Source of the DNA: Xanthobacter flavus
GTDB lineage: Bacteria; Pseudomonadota; Alphaproteobacteria; Rhizobiales; Xanthobacteraceae
NCBI RefSeq assembly: GCF_017875275.1
Contig: NZ_JAGGML010000001.1
Span: forward strand, 620,001-684,000
DNA length: 64,000 bases
Direction: 5' to 3'
Each line of letters begins with the position of its first letter. Positions within the stretch are counted from its first letter, which is position 1. The notes beneath the pieces are model-generated. The model made no database searches. It saw only the letters and a program-made list of their open reading frames with translations, and was not told where the DNA came from. The translations under genes and the position numbers were made by a program. Below, piece by piece: positions 9,383 to 18,076 of this stretch.

Positions 9383-11479
9383 ATGCACGAAACCGAGATC
9401 CCTCCGCTCTGGCTGAAGAGCGCGTCCACCGCGACGGGCGGGACGGGCTTCGCCTTGCCCCCCGTGCTGCGGCTGCGCGCCCGGCGCGGGGCGCTCGCCA
9501 TCGTGCTGGCGGGCGCGGGCGCCGACGGCCCCCTCTCCATCGCGTTCGATGCGGGGACAGGCGCGGGCGAGACCTTGCTGCCCGGCGTGCCCACCGTGGC
9601 GCTGGTGCCGGCGGGGGCGACGCGCATCGCCGTCGCGGGCGCGCCGCCGGGCTTCCGGCTCGGCTATTACCCGGTCCACAAGGTGGCGCTGAAGCTGCAC
9701 GCCTTCGCCAATGGCCGGTTTGAAAATCTCGGCCTGCCGCGCCGCTGGAGGGCGGCCGGCGTCGCCGCCCGCACCCTGCGCGGGGCGCTTCATGCCCTCG
9801 TCTCCGCCGCCCCCGCGCGCCGGCAGGCCGAAGCGGCGCGCTACCGCGCCTTCCGCACCCGATTCGTCGGCGATTTCGCCGAGGTGGCCGCGCCTGGCGC
9901 CGCCCCCCGGCTGAGCCTGCTGACCGATGGCGGCAGCGCGAGCCCGGCCGATCTTGCCGCCTGCGCCGCCGCCCTCGCCGTGCAGACCGACCGGAATTTC
10001 GAGTGGGTGGTGGCCCTTCCCTCCAATGCGCCGCCCGCGCTCGCAGAGGCCGCCACCGGCGCGCGCGTGGTGACGGCCGAAGGCGGCCCCGCCGCGCGCC
10101 TCGCCGCCGCGCTCACCGCCACCGAGGGCGGGCTGGTGCTGTTTCTCGACGCCGCAGCCCGCCCTACCCGCGATGCGGTGGCGCTGATCCGCGATGCCTT
10201 CGCGCAGCATCCCGACTGCGCCCTCGCCTCCGCCGACGAGGAGCGGCTGGACGACGAGGGCGCGCCGCTCCATGCCGTCTACCACCCCGCCTTCAACCGG
10301 CACCTCATGGAGGCGTCGGGCTATCTCAGGCGCTTCGCCGCCCTCCCCCGCGCCGATGCGCTGCGCCTCGGCCTCGATCCCGCCGCCGGCGCCGCCGCCG
10401 TGTTCGACCTGCTGCTGCGCCATGCTTCGGCGCTGCCCGAAAGCAGCATCCGCCATGTGCCGCGCGTTGCGGTGGGGCTGAAGGGCCACCCGCCCGGCTT
10501 CGCGCCGGAGGAGATCGCAGCGGCGGCGGACGCACTCTCCCGCCTGCGCGGCGTGGAGGTCGAAACCATCGGCCGCCACCTGCGGCCGCTCTATCCCACC
10601 CCCGCGCCGGCTCCGCTCGTCTCCATCGTCGTGCCCACCCGCGACCGCGCCGCGCTGCTCTCCGTGGCGCTGCGCTCGCTCATCGCAGTCACGAGCTATC
10701 GCGCGTTCGAGATCATCATCGTGGACAACGGCTCGGTGGAGCCCGCGACCTTCGCGCTGTTCGACGAGATCAAGGCCCTGTGGCCGGCGACACGGGTGGT
10801 GCGGGATGACGGGGACTTCAACTTCCCCCGCATCTGCAACCTCGGCGTCGATGCGGCGCAAGGCGACATGATCCTCCTCCTCAACAACGACGTGGAGGTG
10901 ATCGAGGCGGGCTGGCTCGGCGAGATGGTGGCCCTCGCATCCCTCCCCGGCGCGGGCGTCGTGGGGGCGAAGCTGCTGTTTCCGGACCGCACCATCCAGC
11001 ACGCGGGCGTCATCGCCGGGCTGTTCCGCTATGCCGACCACTGGTTTGCCCACAGCCCCGCGGATGCGCCGGGCTATGAGGATCGCCTCCTCGTGCGGCA
11101 GAACCTCTCGGCCGTCACCGCAGCCTGCCTGCTCATCCGCCGCGACGTGTGGGACGCCATCGGCCCGCTGGACGCCGAGCGTTTCGCCGAGGATTGCAAC
11201 GACATCGATTTGTGCCTGAGGGCGCGGCGGGCGGGCTATGACGTGGTGTGGACGCCCTTCGCCACCCTCCTCCACTACGAATCCGCCTCCCGCGGCAAGA
11301 AGCGCTCGCGCGAGCACCGGGCGCGCCTGAAAGCGCAGCGGGCGCGGATGGAGGCCATCTGGCACACGTCCACGCTGGTGGACCCGCACTACAGCCCCAA
11401 CCTCGACCGCAAGAGCCTGTTCGCCGCGCAGGCCGAGGCGCCGGAAGGGCCGCGCGGGCCGCGCACGGGCGAGGTCTAG
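9383..11479 (+). CDS. Family 2 glycosyltransferase, large two-part protein
   Basis: A 698-residue protein. The second half is a GT-A fold family 2 glycosyltransferase: PLVSIVVPTRDRA at about residue 411, the nucleotide-binding IIIVDNGS, NNDVEV near 499 as the metal-binding DXD equivalent, and the acceptor-loop EDCNDIDLCLRARRAGY near 600. The first 400 residues resemble a degenerate second GT-like unit (LSLLTDGGSASPADLAACAAAL; DAAARPTRDAV) without clear metal ligands. It probably acts on cell-surface polysaccharide such as an O-antigen or exopolysaccharide. Sugar and acceptor are unknown. Confidence 0.85.
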   Translation: MHETEIPPLWLKSASTATGGTGFALPPVLRLRARRGALAIVLAGAGADGPLSIAFDAGTGAGETLLPGVPTVALVPAGATRIAVAGAPPGFRLGYYPVHKVALKLHAFANGRFENLGLPRRWRAAGVAARTLRGALHALVSAAPARRQAEAARYRAFRTRFVGDFAEVAAPGAAPRLSLLTDGGSASPADLAACAAALAVQTDRNFEWVVALPSNAPPALAEAATGARVVTAEGGPAARLAAALTATEGGLVLFLDAAARPTRDAVALIRDAFAQHPDCALASADEERLDDEGAPLHAVYHPAFNRHLMEASGYLRRFAALPRADALRLGLDPAAGAAAVFDLLLRHASALPESSIRHVPRVAVGLKGHPPGFAPEEIAAAADALSRLRGVEVETIGRHLRPLYPTPAPAPLVSIVVPTRDRAALLSVALRSLIAVTSYRAFEIIIVDNGSVEPATFALFDEIKALWPATRVVRDDGDFNFPRICNLGVDAAQGDMILLLNNDVEVIEAGWLGEMVALASLPGAGVVGAKLLFPDRTIQHAGVIAGLFRYADHWFAHSPADAPGYEDRLLVRQNLSAVTAACLLIRRDVWDAIGPLDAERFAEDCNDIDLCLRARRAGYDVVWTPFATLLHYESASRGKKRSREHRARLKAQRARMEAIWHTSTLVDPHYSPNLDRKSLFAAQAEAPEGPRGPRTGEV

Positions 11480-11523
11480 GGGCTGCGGCGAAAGGCCGGG
11501 AGCGAGTGACCGGAGAGCGGGCC

Positions 11524-11633
11524 GTCATCCCCCGGTTCATCCGGGGGATCCACGGGGTGGCCGGGCCGGCTTTCCGTTATCGCACACTGCTCCAGCGGCG
11601 GGGTGGATGCCCCGGACGCGCCGGGGCATGACG
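11524..11633. repeat. Dispersed intergenic palindromic repeat, copy 2
   Basis: The second 110-bp copy of the element at 2498-2607. The outer GTCATCCCCCGG...CCGGGGGATCCAC and GTGGATGCCCCGG...CCGGGGCATGAC hairpins are conserved while the middle has diverged. It lies between the glycosyltransferase stop and the DUF2059 terminator. Confidence 0.75.
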
Positions 11634-11656
11634 GTGCAAAGGGATGACTTGCGCCA

Positions 11657-11690
11657 ATAAAAAGGCCGGCCCCAGCGGGACCGGCCTGTT
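11657..11690 (-). terminator. Terminator after the DUF2059 gene
   Basis: The stem AGGCCGG...CCGGCCT is followed by TTTTTATTGG on the minus strand. It lies about 30 bases beyond the DUF2059 stop codon. Confidence 0.75.
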
Positions 11691-11716
11691 TCGTATCTTT
11701 GAAACTGCCAGCGCGA

Positions 11717-12277
11717 TCAGAGATCGACGCCGCGCTTCTTCATCTCGGCGCGCACGCGCTCCATGGCCTGGGCGTTGATCTGCGCGCCCCACGCCTGGAT
11801 GCCCTGCACCGCCTCCTGCACGATCACCGGACGGTCCTGCACCAGCTTGATGCCGGTGGGGCTGCGGAAGAAGGCGATGGCCTCCTTCAGCTCGGTCTCG
11901 GTGAAGCGGGTGGCGTAGGAGGTGGCGAGGATGTCGATGACCTCGGCCTGACGCTTCTCGAACTCCGGCCGCACCAGCACCGCCACTTCGCGCAGCTGCT
12001 TGGCGAGGTCGGGGTTGGTCTGGAGGAAGGAGAGGGCCGCGCCGTCCACGATGTTCGGGATCACGCCCTCGAAGGCCCGGCTTTCGCCGTTGGCGGTCAC
12101 CAGGTCGCGGGCGAGCTGGAGCAGCGCCGGCGAAGGCTTGGCCGCGGGCGCGGCGGCGGGGGCCGCCGGACGGGTCTGGGCGCCGGCCACCGGCGCGAGA
12201 AGCGCGGCGGCCGGAACCGACAGCGCCGCGGCGACGAAAAGCTGCCGGGCGAGGCGGCCGGAAAGGGGATGACGCAT
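11717..12277 (-). CDS. DUF2059 domain protein, exported
   Basis: A 186-residue protein with a signal peptide (residues 1-33, ending AGAQ) and an Ala/Pro-rich linker to about residue 48. The rest is the helical DUF2059 domain, with YATRFTETELKEAIAFFRSPTG at about 117-138 as its hallmark. Members are periplasmic proteins of unknown function. It follows rpiA by 23 bases on the same strand, so the two are probably cotranscribed and end at the terminator at 11657. Confidence 0.85.
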   Translation of the reverse strand: MRHPLSGRLARQLFVAAALSVPAAALLAPVAGAQTRPAAPAAAPAAKPSPALLQLARDLVTANGESRAFEGVIPNIVDGAALSFLQTNPDLAKQLREVAVLVRPEFEKRQAEVIDILATSYATRFTETELKEAIAFFRSPTGIKLVQDRPVIVQEAVQGIQAWGAQINAQAMERVRAEMKKRGVDL

Positions 12278-12300
12278 GAAAATCTCCGGAAAGGGGAAAG

Positions 12301-13008
12301 CTAGAAGCTGCCGGGCTCCAGCTCGGTGATGCCGTCCTTGCCGGCGAGCACGGCGCGCCGGGCGAGGCCGATGAACAGTCCGTGCTCGACGACACCGGCC
12401 ACCTGCGCGACCGCTGCGGCAAGCGCGGCGGGGTCGGGGATGCGGCCGAGATGGGCGTCGAGGATCAGGTGCCCCTGATCGGTGACGAAAGGATGACCGT
12501 CGCCGTCGCGGCGCACGGTGATGTCACCGGCGCAGCCGGCGCTGCGGATCGCCTCCGCCACCTGCCGGGTGATGGCGTTAACGCCGAAATCCACCACCTC
12601 GATGGGCAGCGGGAAGCGGCCGAGCATCTCCACCTTCTTCGAGGCATCGGCGATGACGATCATCTCGCGGGCGGCGCTGGCGACGATCTTCTCGCGCAGC
12701 AGCGCGCCGCCGCCGCCCTTGATGAGGGCGAGGCCGGGGCCGATCTCGTCCGCGCCGTCGATGCACAAATCGAGCGGGCCGGCCTCGTCCAGCGTCGCGA
12801 TCGGCACGCCGAGGGACACCGCCTGCGCCAGGGTCTGCTCAGAAGTGGGGACGCAGAGCACGGTGAGGCCGCCGTGGACCTTCTCGGCCAGAAGCTCGAC
12901 GAAATGCCGGGCCGTGGAGCCGGTGCCGAGGCCGAGGCGCATGCCGTCGGTCACATAGGTGAGGGCGTGGGCGGCGGCGCGGCGCTTCAGGTCTTCGGCG
13001 TGGACCAT
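12301..13008 (-). CDS. rpiA: Ribose-5-phosphate isomerase A
   Basis: A 235-residue enzyme interconverting ribose 5-phosphate and ribulose 5-phosphate in the pentose phosphate and Calvin pathways. Phosphate-binding GLGTGSTA lies at residues 26-33, DGADE at about 84-88 and [11 protein letters not shown] at about 95-105 carries the catalytic Glu and Lys. Length and motifs match RpiA throughout. ATG 13008 is the natural start ([12 protein letters not shown]). It heads a two-gene unit with the DUF2059 gene. Confidence 0.95.
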   Translation of the reverse strand: MVHAEDLKRRAAAHALTYVTDGMRLGLGTGSTARHFVELLAEKVHGGLTVLCVPTSEQTLAQAVSLGVPIATLDEAGPLDLCIDGADEIGPGLALIKGGGGALLREKIVASAAREMIVIADASKKVEMLGRFPLPIEVVDFGVNAITRQVAEAIRSAGCAGDITVRRDGDGHPFVTDQGHLILDAHLGRIPDPAALAAAVAQVAGVVEHGLFIGLARRAVLAGKDGITELEPGSF

Positions 13009-13171
13009 TGTGTTTCCTGCCTCGATGTCCTTGAAACGTCGGCGCGACCCGGCCCGGATGGGCCACGCCGCGACGGCGCTTCTGTTCTGGCGGAACGGCG
13101 GGACCGCCCTGCTCCGGCTCTAGCCCCGATCGGGCCGCCGGACAAGCCGGCGCGACGCCCCACCGGGTGCC

Positions 13172-13630
13172 CTAGCGGGCCGCCGGGGTGCAGACGAGGC
13201 TCGAATCCGTGCCGCCGGCCGCGCGCGCCGTCTCGCGCACGTAGCAGATGCTCATCTCGCCGGTGTCGCGATTGACGCGGAAGATGCCGGTTTCCCCCTC
13301 GTAGCGGGTGGGCACCAGCGCGTAATTGCCCGCCTTCTGCGCCCCCGCCCCCTCGCCCTGCGCGAAGCAGAAGGTGACGCCCACGCCGGCCGCGTTCGGC
13401 CGCTCGAACTGGCAGACGTTCATCTCCCCGGTCTGGCGGTTGATGCCGTAGACCCGGTTGGCCTGCGCGGAGGGCGGCGCGGCGAAGTCGAAGCCGGCTC
13501 CCCCCGGCGCGGCGGCGGGCTGGGCAACGGCGCCACCGATGCCGCCGAGACCGGCGGCGAGGGCCACCGCGAGCAGCATCGCCGGAGTGCGGCGCGCCGC
13601 GCGCGCGTTGCGAAGGGGAGTGGTCCGCAT
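13172..13630 (-). CDS. Small secreted protein with two NRxTGEMxxC repeats
   Basis: A 152-residue protein with a signal peptide (residues 1-36, GAVAQ cleavage region) and an Ala/Gly-rich linker. Two matching segments follow: VYGINRQTGEMNVCQF near residue 62 and IFRVNRDTGEMSICYV near 117. Each pairs a short beta-like strand with a Cys, so one or two disulphides are likely. I do not recognise a named family. It is divergent from gph with about 240 bases between; no clear promoter motif was found there. Confidence 0.65.
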   Translation of the reverse strand: MRTTPLRNARAARRTPAMLLAVALAAGLGGIGGAVAQPAAAPGGAGFDFAAPPSAQANRVYGINRQTGEMNVCQFERPNAAGVGVTFCFAQGEGAGAQKAGNYALVPTRYEGETGIFRVNRDTGEMSICYVRETARAAGGTDSSLVCTPAAR

Positions 13631-13872
13631 TCATGCCTCCTGGAAAGCCCACACGCCACGGCTTGGGCGCAGCCGTGGACTGCGCGCCGGGGCCGCAGCC
13701 CTCGAATCCCCGCGACGCTGGCGCGAAAAAGCGGCAGGATTTAAGGCAGAAGGCGAGGATATGCTCCTTGCCGACCCTTTCCCCGCTGCCGGCGCCAGCG
13801 CCCGGAAGGGGCGGCCAACCGATCCCGGCGGCCATCGTCTGCCCCGATACCGCCACGCTGAAGGACCGCGCC

Positions 13873-14568
13873 ATGACCTTGACCGCACAGCCCCGTCCCC
13901 TCGTCGCCTTCGATCTCGACGGGACGCTGGTGGACACCGCGCCCGACCTGCTGGACGCCCTCGACCTCGTGCTCTCCGCTCACAGGATCCCCCCCGTGGA
14001 CCGCGCCGAGGCGCGCAACATGATCGGCGGCGGGGCCCGGCTCCTCATCGTGCGGGCGCTGAAGAGCGAGGGCATCGACCTGCCGGACGAGGAGATCGCC
14101 GCCATGACGCAGCGCTTCATCGCCCATTATGCCGAGAACATCGCCGTGGGCTCCCGCCCCTTTCCCGGCCTTCTGGAGGCGCTGGACCGGCTGGAGGCGA
14201 AGGGCGTGGCCCTCGCCGTGTGCACCAACAAGCTGGAGCACCTCGCCCGCCTGCTGCTCGACGCGCTGGAGCTGACGCCGCGCTTCGCCGTCATCACGGG
14301 GGCCGACACCTATCCCCGCTCCAAGCCCGATCCCCTCCCCCTCATCTCCACCATCTCGGCGGCGGGGGCGGACGTGGCGCGCTCCATCATGGTGGGCGAC
14401 AGCATCACCGACGTGCTGACCGCCCGCGCCACCGGCGTGCCCGTGGTGGCCGTCTCCTTCGGCTATACGGAAACGCCCCCCGGCGAACTCGGCGCCGACC
14501 TTCTGATCCACCATTTCGACCAGCTGGAAGAGGCCGTGGACGCCTTGCTGGCCAAGGCTTCGGCCTAG
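13873..14568 (+). CDS. gph: Phosphoglycolate phosphatase, HAD superfamily
   Basis: A 231-residue hydrolase of the HAD superfamily, subfamily IA. The nucleophile motif FDLDGTLVDT is at residues 13-22 (Asp14 and Asp16), motif II CTNK near 118, motif III Lys in YPRSKPDP, and motif IV GDSITD. It is expected to dephosphorylate 2-phosphoglycolate made by Rubisco oxygenation or DNA repair. ATG 13873 begins the conserved region; the open frame to 13633 overlaps upstream non-coding sequence. HAD phosphatases are promiscuous, so the exact substrate is inferred. Confidence 0.88.
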   Translation: MTLTAQPRPLVAFDLDGTLVDTAPDLLDALDLVLSAHRIPPVDRAEARNMIGGGARLLIVRALKSEGIDLPDEEIAAMTQRFIAHYAENIAVGSRPFPGLLEALDRLEAKGVALAVCTNKLEHLARLLLDALELTPRFAVITGADTYPRSKPDPLPLISTISAAGADVARSIMVGDSITDVLTARATGVPVVAVSFGYTETPPGELGADLLIHHFDQLEEAVDALLAKASA

Positions 14569-14642
14569 GTTCCGGCCCGGCGTCGGCGCGGGCGCCGGCC
14601 CGAATGATCCACAGGCAGGCGCGGCCCTCGTCGCGTCCGCCC

Positions 14643-14671
14643 TTGACAGGGGAGGCCCTGCGGCTCTAAAC
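14643..14671 (+). promoter_or_regulatory. Probable promoter of the tRNA-Val gene
   Basis: TTGACA at 14643-14648 and TCTAAA/CTAAAC at 14665-14671, separated by 16-17 bases, lie about 20 bases before the mature tRNA start. This matches a sigma-70 type promoter. Confidence 0.5.
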
Positions 14672-14691
14672 GGCCCTCCTCGCAATGGCGC

Positions 14692-14766
14692 GGGCGATTA
14701 GCTCAGCGGGAGAGCACTCCCTTCACACGGGAGGGGTCACAGGTTCAATCCCTGTATCGCCCACCA
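14692..14766 (+). tRNA. tRNA-Val (anticodon CAC)
   Basis: A complete cloverleaf: acceptor stem GGGCGAT/ATCGCCC, D arm GCTC/GAGC, anticodon stem CTCCC/GGGAG with loop TTCACAC (anticodon CAC at 14724-14726), T arm ACAGG/CCTGT with TTCAATC loop, and an encoded CCA end. It reads GUG codons. It is the last host feature before the prophage genes and is probably the integration target. Confidence 0.97.
14725..14766. other. Putative attL: prophage junction in the 3' half of tRNA-Val
   Basis: Host genes stop at this tRNA and phage-type genes begin within 160 bases after it. Temperate phages commonly recombine into the 3' half of tRNA genes and restore the sequence. The matching attR and the integrase are not in the window, so the core cannot be defined; the boundary is inferred. 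Confidence 0.45.
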
Positions 14767-14919
14767 TTCCAACCTAAGTCTCCGCAAGGTTTTTCGAGGA
14801 GCCGGCGCGTTGCGCGGTCTGGCGCAGGCCGGCGAACGCTTGCGGAACATGGCGGAGATATCCGGGGAAAATCCGGGGAGTCTGTTCCGCCTTCGGTCCC
14901 GCCCTCCCCGGCTGCGGCA

Positions 14920-15159
14920 TCAGCGGATCAGATTTCGCGCCCGCTCCTCCGCGTCAACCTTATCCGCGAACGGCGACCGTCTGAGGACGCGGGTTCCGTG
15001 CCGAAGAAGCAGATAGCGAACCTGGCGCTGCGTGAGTGCGGCATCGAACGCGGCCAGGGCCACAACGACGTTTCCGCATGAAGCGACAACATCCACGACC
15101 CGCATGCCGGCGTCGTCCCATTCCTCGACGTTGAACCCACCCTCCACCTTGCCGCCCAT
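14920..15159 (-). CDS. Small prophage protein, unknown function
   Basis: A 79-residue protein. The start at 15159 has GGGGGA about 5 bases upstream, within the end of the preceding gene, which stops at 15161; this spacing implies translational coupling. Hydrophobic stretch VVDVVASCGNVVVALAAFDAAL (residues 20-41) precedes a basic C-terminal half. No family recognised. It lies nearest to the tRNA. Confidence 0.55.
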   Translation of the reverse strand: MGGKVEGGFNVEEWDDAGMRVVDVVASCGNVVVALAAFDAALTQRQVRYLLLRHGTRVLRRSPFADKVDAEERARNLIR

Positions 15160-15160
15160 G

Positions 15161-15370
15161 TCAGTCCCCCAGCGCGTGGCGGCGGCGGCGGAAGCCGAAG
15201 GAGGCGTCGGCCTTGATCTGCGACATCTCGCGCTCAAGGTAGGCTTGGCCCACCAGGAGCGCGCGGATGGTCGCCCGAGCATCCCCGTCGCAGGCCGCGA
15301 GGGCCTCGTCGATCTCCGCATCGCTCACATCAAAAGGGGTTAGCTCGGCGGGCGCGGGCTCGCTCGACAT
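15161..15370 (-). CDS. Small acidic prophage protein, unknown function
   Basis: A 69-residue, mainly helical protein (DVSDAEIDEALAACDGDARATIRALLVGQAYLE region at 14-46) ending in a basic RRRRH tail. It is the first gene of a two-gene minus-strand unit with the 79-residue protein. It is divergent from the SRAP gene at 15480. No named family recognised. Confidence 0.55.
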   Translation of the reverse strand: MSSEPAPAELTPFDVSDAEIDEALAACDGDARATIRALLVGQAYLEREMSQIKADASFGFRRRRHALGD

Positions 15371-15479
15371 GGCCGTCTCCAGTACTGATCTGCTCTATCG
15401 TTGCCACGGGAACGAAAAGAGAACAAGCCGCTATATGTAGGGGCTGGCGTTCGGCCGCAGCGGGCCGTAGCGTCGGGTC

Positions 15480-16241
15480 ATGTGCAATCTCTACAGCCAC
15501 ACCTCGAACGTGCAGGCGATCATCGACCTGGCGCGCGCGACGCGGAATCTGGCGGGCAACCTGCCCCCACAGCCCGGCATCTTCCCGGACTATGAGGCGC
15601 CCATCGTGCGGACCGGTGCCGACGGCGCGCGCGAGATCGCGGTGGCTCGATGGGGCATGCCGTCGTCGCAGCTGGCGCTGATGGAGGCGGCGAAGAAGCG
15701 CGCGGCGAAGCTGGAGGCCAAAGGGCAGCCAGTCGACTTCAAGGAGCTGCTGCGTCTGGAGCCGGACAGCGGCACCACGAACATCCGCAACACCTCGAGC
15801 AGGCACTGGCAGCGCTGGCTCGGGCCCGAGAACCGCTGCCTCGTGCCGTTCACCAGCTTCAGCGAATTCAACAAGGCCGCCGGCGGGGATATTTGGTTTG
15901 CGTTCTCGGAGGAACGTCCGCTCGCCTTCTTCGCCGGAATCTGGACGCCCAGTTGGACCTGCGTCCGCAAGATGAAGACGGGCGTCGAGACCATGGACCT
16001 TTTCGGATTCCTCACCACGGAGCCGACAGAGCCCGTCGCCAGCATCCACCCCAAGGCGATGCCTGTGATCCTGACGGAGCGGGGGGAAATCGACTCATGG
16101 TTGCGCGCACCATGGGAAGAGGCAAAAGGATTGCAACGGCCTATACCGCCCTGGACCCTTGAAATTGTCGCGCGCGGAATCCGAAGCGATTATGCAGCTT
16201 TGCTGTCCCGCTCGGAGTCAGGCCCAGATTCGTCACCCTGA
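15480..16241 (+). CDS. SOS response-associated peptidase (SRAP/YedK/HMCES family)
   Basis: A 253-residue protein of the family that forms a covalent thiazolidine link with abasic sites in single-stranded DNA and so protects replication forks. Met1-Cys2-Asn3 (MCNLYS) gives the catalytic Cys2 after Met removal. NIRNTSS (Asn), [11 protein letters not shown] (Glu in an FxE context) and [11 protein letters not shown] (His) are the other active-site segments. Length is close to the 220-250 usual for the family. It is a common prophage cargo gene and may act during phage replication or host SOS. Confidence 0.9.
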   Translation: MCNLYSHTSNVQAIIDLARATRNLAGNLPPQPGIFPDYEAPIVRTGADGAREIAVARWGMPSSQLALMEAAKKRAAKLEAKGQPVDFKELLRLEPDSGTTNIRNTSSRHWQRWLGPENRCLVPFTSFSEFNKAAGGDIWFAFSEERPLAFFAGIWTPSWTCVRKMKTGVETMDLFGFLTTEPTEPVASIHPKAMPVILTERGEIDSWLRAPWEEAKGLQRPIPPWTLEIVARGIRSDYAALLSRSESGPDSSP

Positions 16242-16399
16242 GAGCCGCGACCCTTCTGAAATCGGTCGAAGCGATCCGCTTTTTTTTGGTTGGGCTCGAA
16301 CTTTAAGCCGAGGATAGTTGCAAGAGCCTGCAACGCAATCGTAAGCTCGGCCGCACGCTCTTCGATTAATTTGGGGGTAGAAACATGCCTGTCGACCAT
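16190..16399 (-). CDS. Small hypothetical protein, divergent from the deaminase gene
   Basis: A 69-residue protein: helical N-terminal half ([20 protein letters not shown], residues 11-30), then a basic and polar tail. Start 16399 has GGGGAGGG 6 bases upstream, which supports translation. Its 3' end overlaps the SRAP 3' end by about 50 bases (convergent). It is read divergently from the deaminase gene, 105 bases away, so the two could share control. No homologue recognised. Confidence 0.45.
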   Translation of the reverse strand: MVDRHVSTPKLIEERAAELTIALQALATILGLKFEPNQKKADRFDRFQKGRGSQGDESGPDSERDSKAA

Positions 16400-16504
16400 C
16401 GAGCCCTCCCCGCACGACTCTCACTTCATTAGGACACCTCATATCGAGGCCCTGCGCAACCATTGTGTTGGGCGTCTCGTTAACGATTGCTGAGGGCGGG
16501 AGCC

Positions 16505-18076
16505 ATGTCCCAAATCGCCACACCGGCAACTTATCCAGAGCTTTTCGTCGCGATTGCGGGTCCAATTGGGGTTGACATCGAACACATCACAACCACCATC
16601 AAAAAACAGCTAGATACCCTTGAATATAAAAGCTCGATAATCAAGCTTACGAGCGAGATGATTGCATTCGGCGATGATCCACCACCCAAAACTGACAATA
16701 AGTACGATGAGTTCATGGGGAAAATGGACTTCGCCAACAGCATAAGACGTGAATACGATCTCCCCGACGCTCTAGCTCGAATAGCAATCTCAGCAATTAG
16801 AGATGAGAGAAATAAGCTATTAAAATCGAATGCTAATATCGAGCAAACTGCATATATTATTCGCCAGATTAAACACCCTTCCGAGGTCGATCTACTTCGA
16901 CGCGTATACGGAAAGCAATTTATATTAGTCTCAGCCTATGGAACGGCTAGCGATCGAAGAGATTTATTGCGTGAATCAATAAAACTTGGAGAGTCCACAA
17001 GCTCTTCTGAGGCCGACATTTCATATAAAGTTGATAAATTGATGGAACGCGACGCAAGCGAGTTGGGCGAAAGACTTGGTCAACAGCTGCGCGACGCATT
17101 TCATCTTGGCGATGTTTTTATTGATGGAATTGATAAAGTTAAAATACATAATGGAATCGAACGGTTTTTCAACGCATTCTTCGGAAAGACAGATATTACT
17201 CCTAGCCGAGATGAGTATGCGATGTACGCAGCTAAATCTGCGTCTCTGAGATCGAGCGATCTTTCCCGTCAAGTCGGAGCCGCGATTTTTTCTGACGACA
17301 CAGCGCTCATTACGCAAGGCTGCAACGAAGTCCCAAAGCCCCATGGTGGAACGTACTGGGATAACGACATCCCCGACTATCGAGACATGAAAATCGGATA
17401 TGATCCCAATGATCGCCAAAAGCGTGAAGTGGTTCGAGATGCGATTGAAAGACTACGCTTAGAGAGCCTTCTCTCTGAAAAGGCGCTACAATTTGGAAGC
17501 GATTCAGACATCGTCAGTGCCCTAATCGGGAAAGGTCCAGGTGAAAAAGCGGGCGCGCTTGCCAACTCGTATCTGATGGACCTTACGGAATATGGCCGAG
17601 TGGTTCATGCGGAAATGGGCGCCATCTGTGACGCAGCTCGTTTTGGTCGTTCTGTACGTGGCTGCACGTTGTACTGCACAACATTTCCATGCCACAATTG
17701 CACAAAACACATAATCGCATCTGGAATTAAACGCGTTGTATATATCGAGCCGTACCCAAAGAGTAAGGCCAAGCAACTGCACGACCATGAGATTCAGCTT
17801 GATAGTGAAAGCGACCCTTCAAAAGTATGTTTTGTTCCTTTTATCGGAATATCTCCCCTTCGGTACCGCGATATATTTCAGAGGGGCCGACGCAAAAATA
17901 GTGATGGCTCTGTAAAAGATTGGATTTTTGATAAACCAAAACCGATGCTCGATATTGAATTTCCAGCTTACGTCGGGACTACAGAGCCATGGGCTATTTA
18001 CCCACTCCTTGGAGAAACAACTGCAGGCGAGATCGACAACGCTAAACTAGACACTCAAAAACCGATGGATGGTTAG
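16505..18076 (+). CDS. Anti-phage dCMP/dCTP deaminase (AvcD/DCD type)
   Basis: A 523-residue two-part protein. The N-terminal region has a P-loop kinase-like opening (AIAGPIGVDIE, residues 16-26). The C-terminal third is a zinc-dependent cytidine/deoxycytidylate deaminase: HAEMGAICDAARFG (zinc His and catalytic Glu, near 368) and FPCHNCTKHI (zinc Cys pair near 395-398). This fused architecture is that of the defence deaminases that drain dCTP/dCMP on infection. ATG 16505 has GGGAG upstream; the longer TTG frame at 16487 is rejected. Base composition is visibly AT-richer than the surroundings, so it was probably acquired separately. The small-RNA antitoxin known for some AvcD systems was not identified here. 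Confidence 0.8.
   Translation: MSQIATPATYPELFVAIAGPIGVDIEHITTTIKKQLDTLEYKSSIIKLTSEMIAFGDDPPPKTDNKYDEFMGKMDFANSIRREYDLPDALARIAISAIRDERNKLLKSNANIEQTAYIIRQIKHPSEVDLLRRVYGKQFILVSAYGTASDRRDLLRESIKLGESTSSSEADISYKVDKLMERDASELGERLGQQLRDAFHLGDVFIDGIDKVKIHNGIERFFNAFFGKTDITPSRDEYAMYAAKSASLRSSDLSRQVGAAIFSDDTALITQGCNEVPKPHGGTYWDNDIPDYRDMKIGYDPNDRQKREVVRDAIERLRLESLLSEKALQFGSDSDIVSALIGKGPGEKAGALANSYLMDLTEYGRVVHAEMGAICDAARFGRSVRGCTLYCTTFPCHNCTKHIIASGIKRVVYIEPYPKSKAKQLHDHEIQLDSESDPSKVCFVPFIGISPLRYRDIFQRGRRKNSDGSVKDWIFDKPKPMLDIEFPAYVGTTEPWAIYPLLGETTAGEIDNAKLDTQKPMDG

Noticed and set aside
14810-15016. Possible plus-strand gene right after the tRNA
   Set aside because: It has no ribosome site, biased composition, and overlaps a better-supported minus-strand gene.
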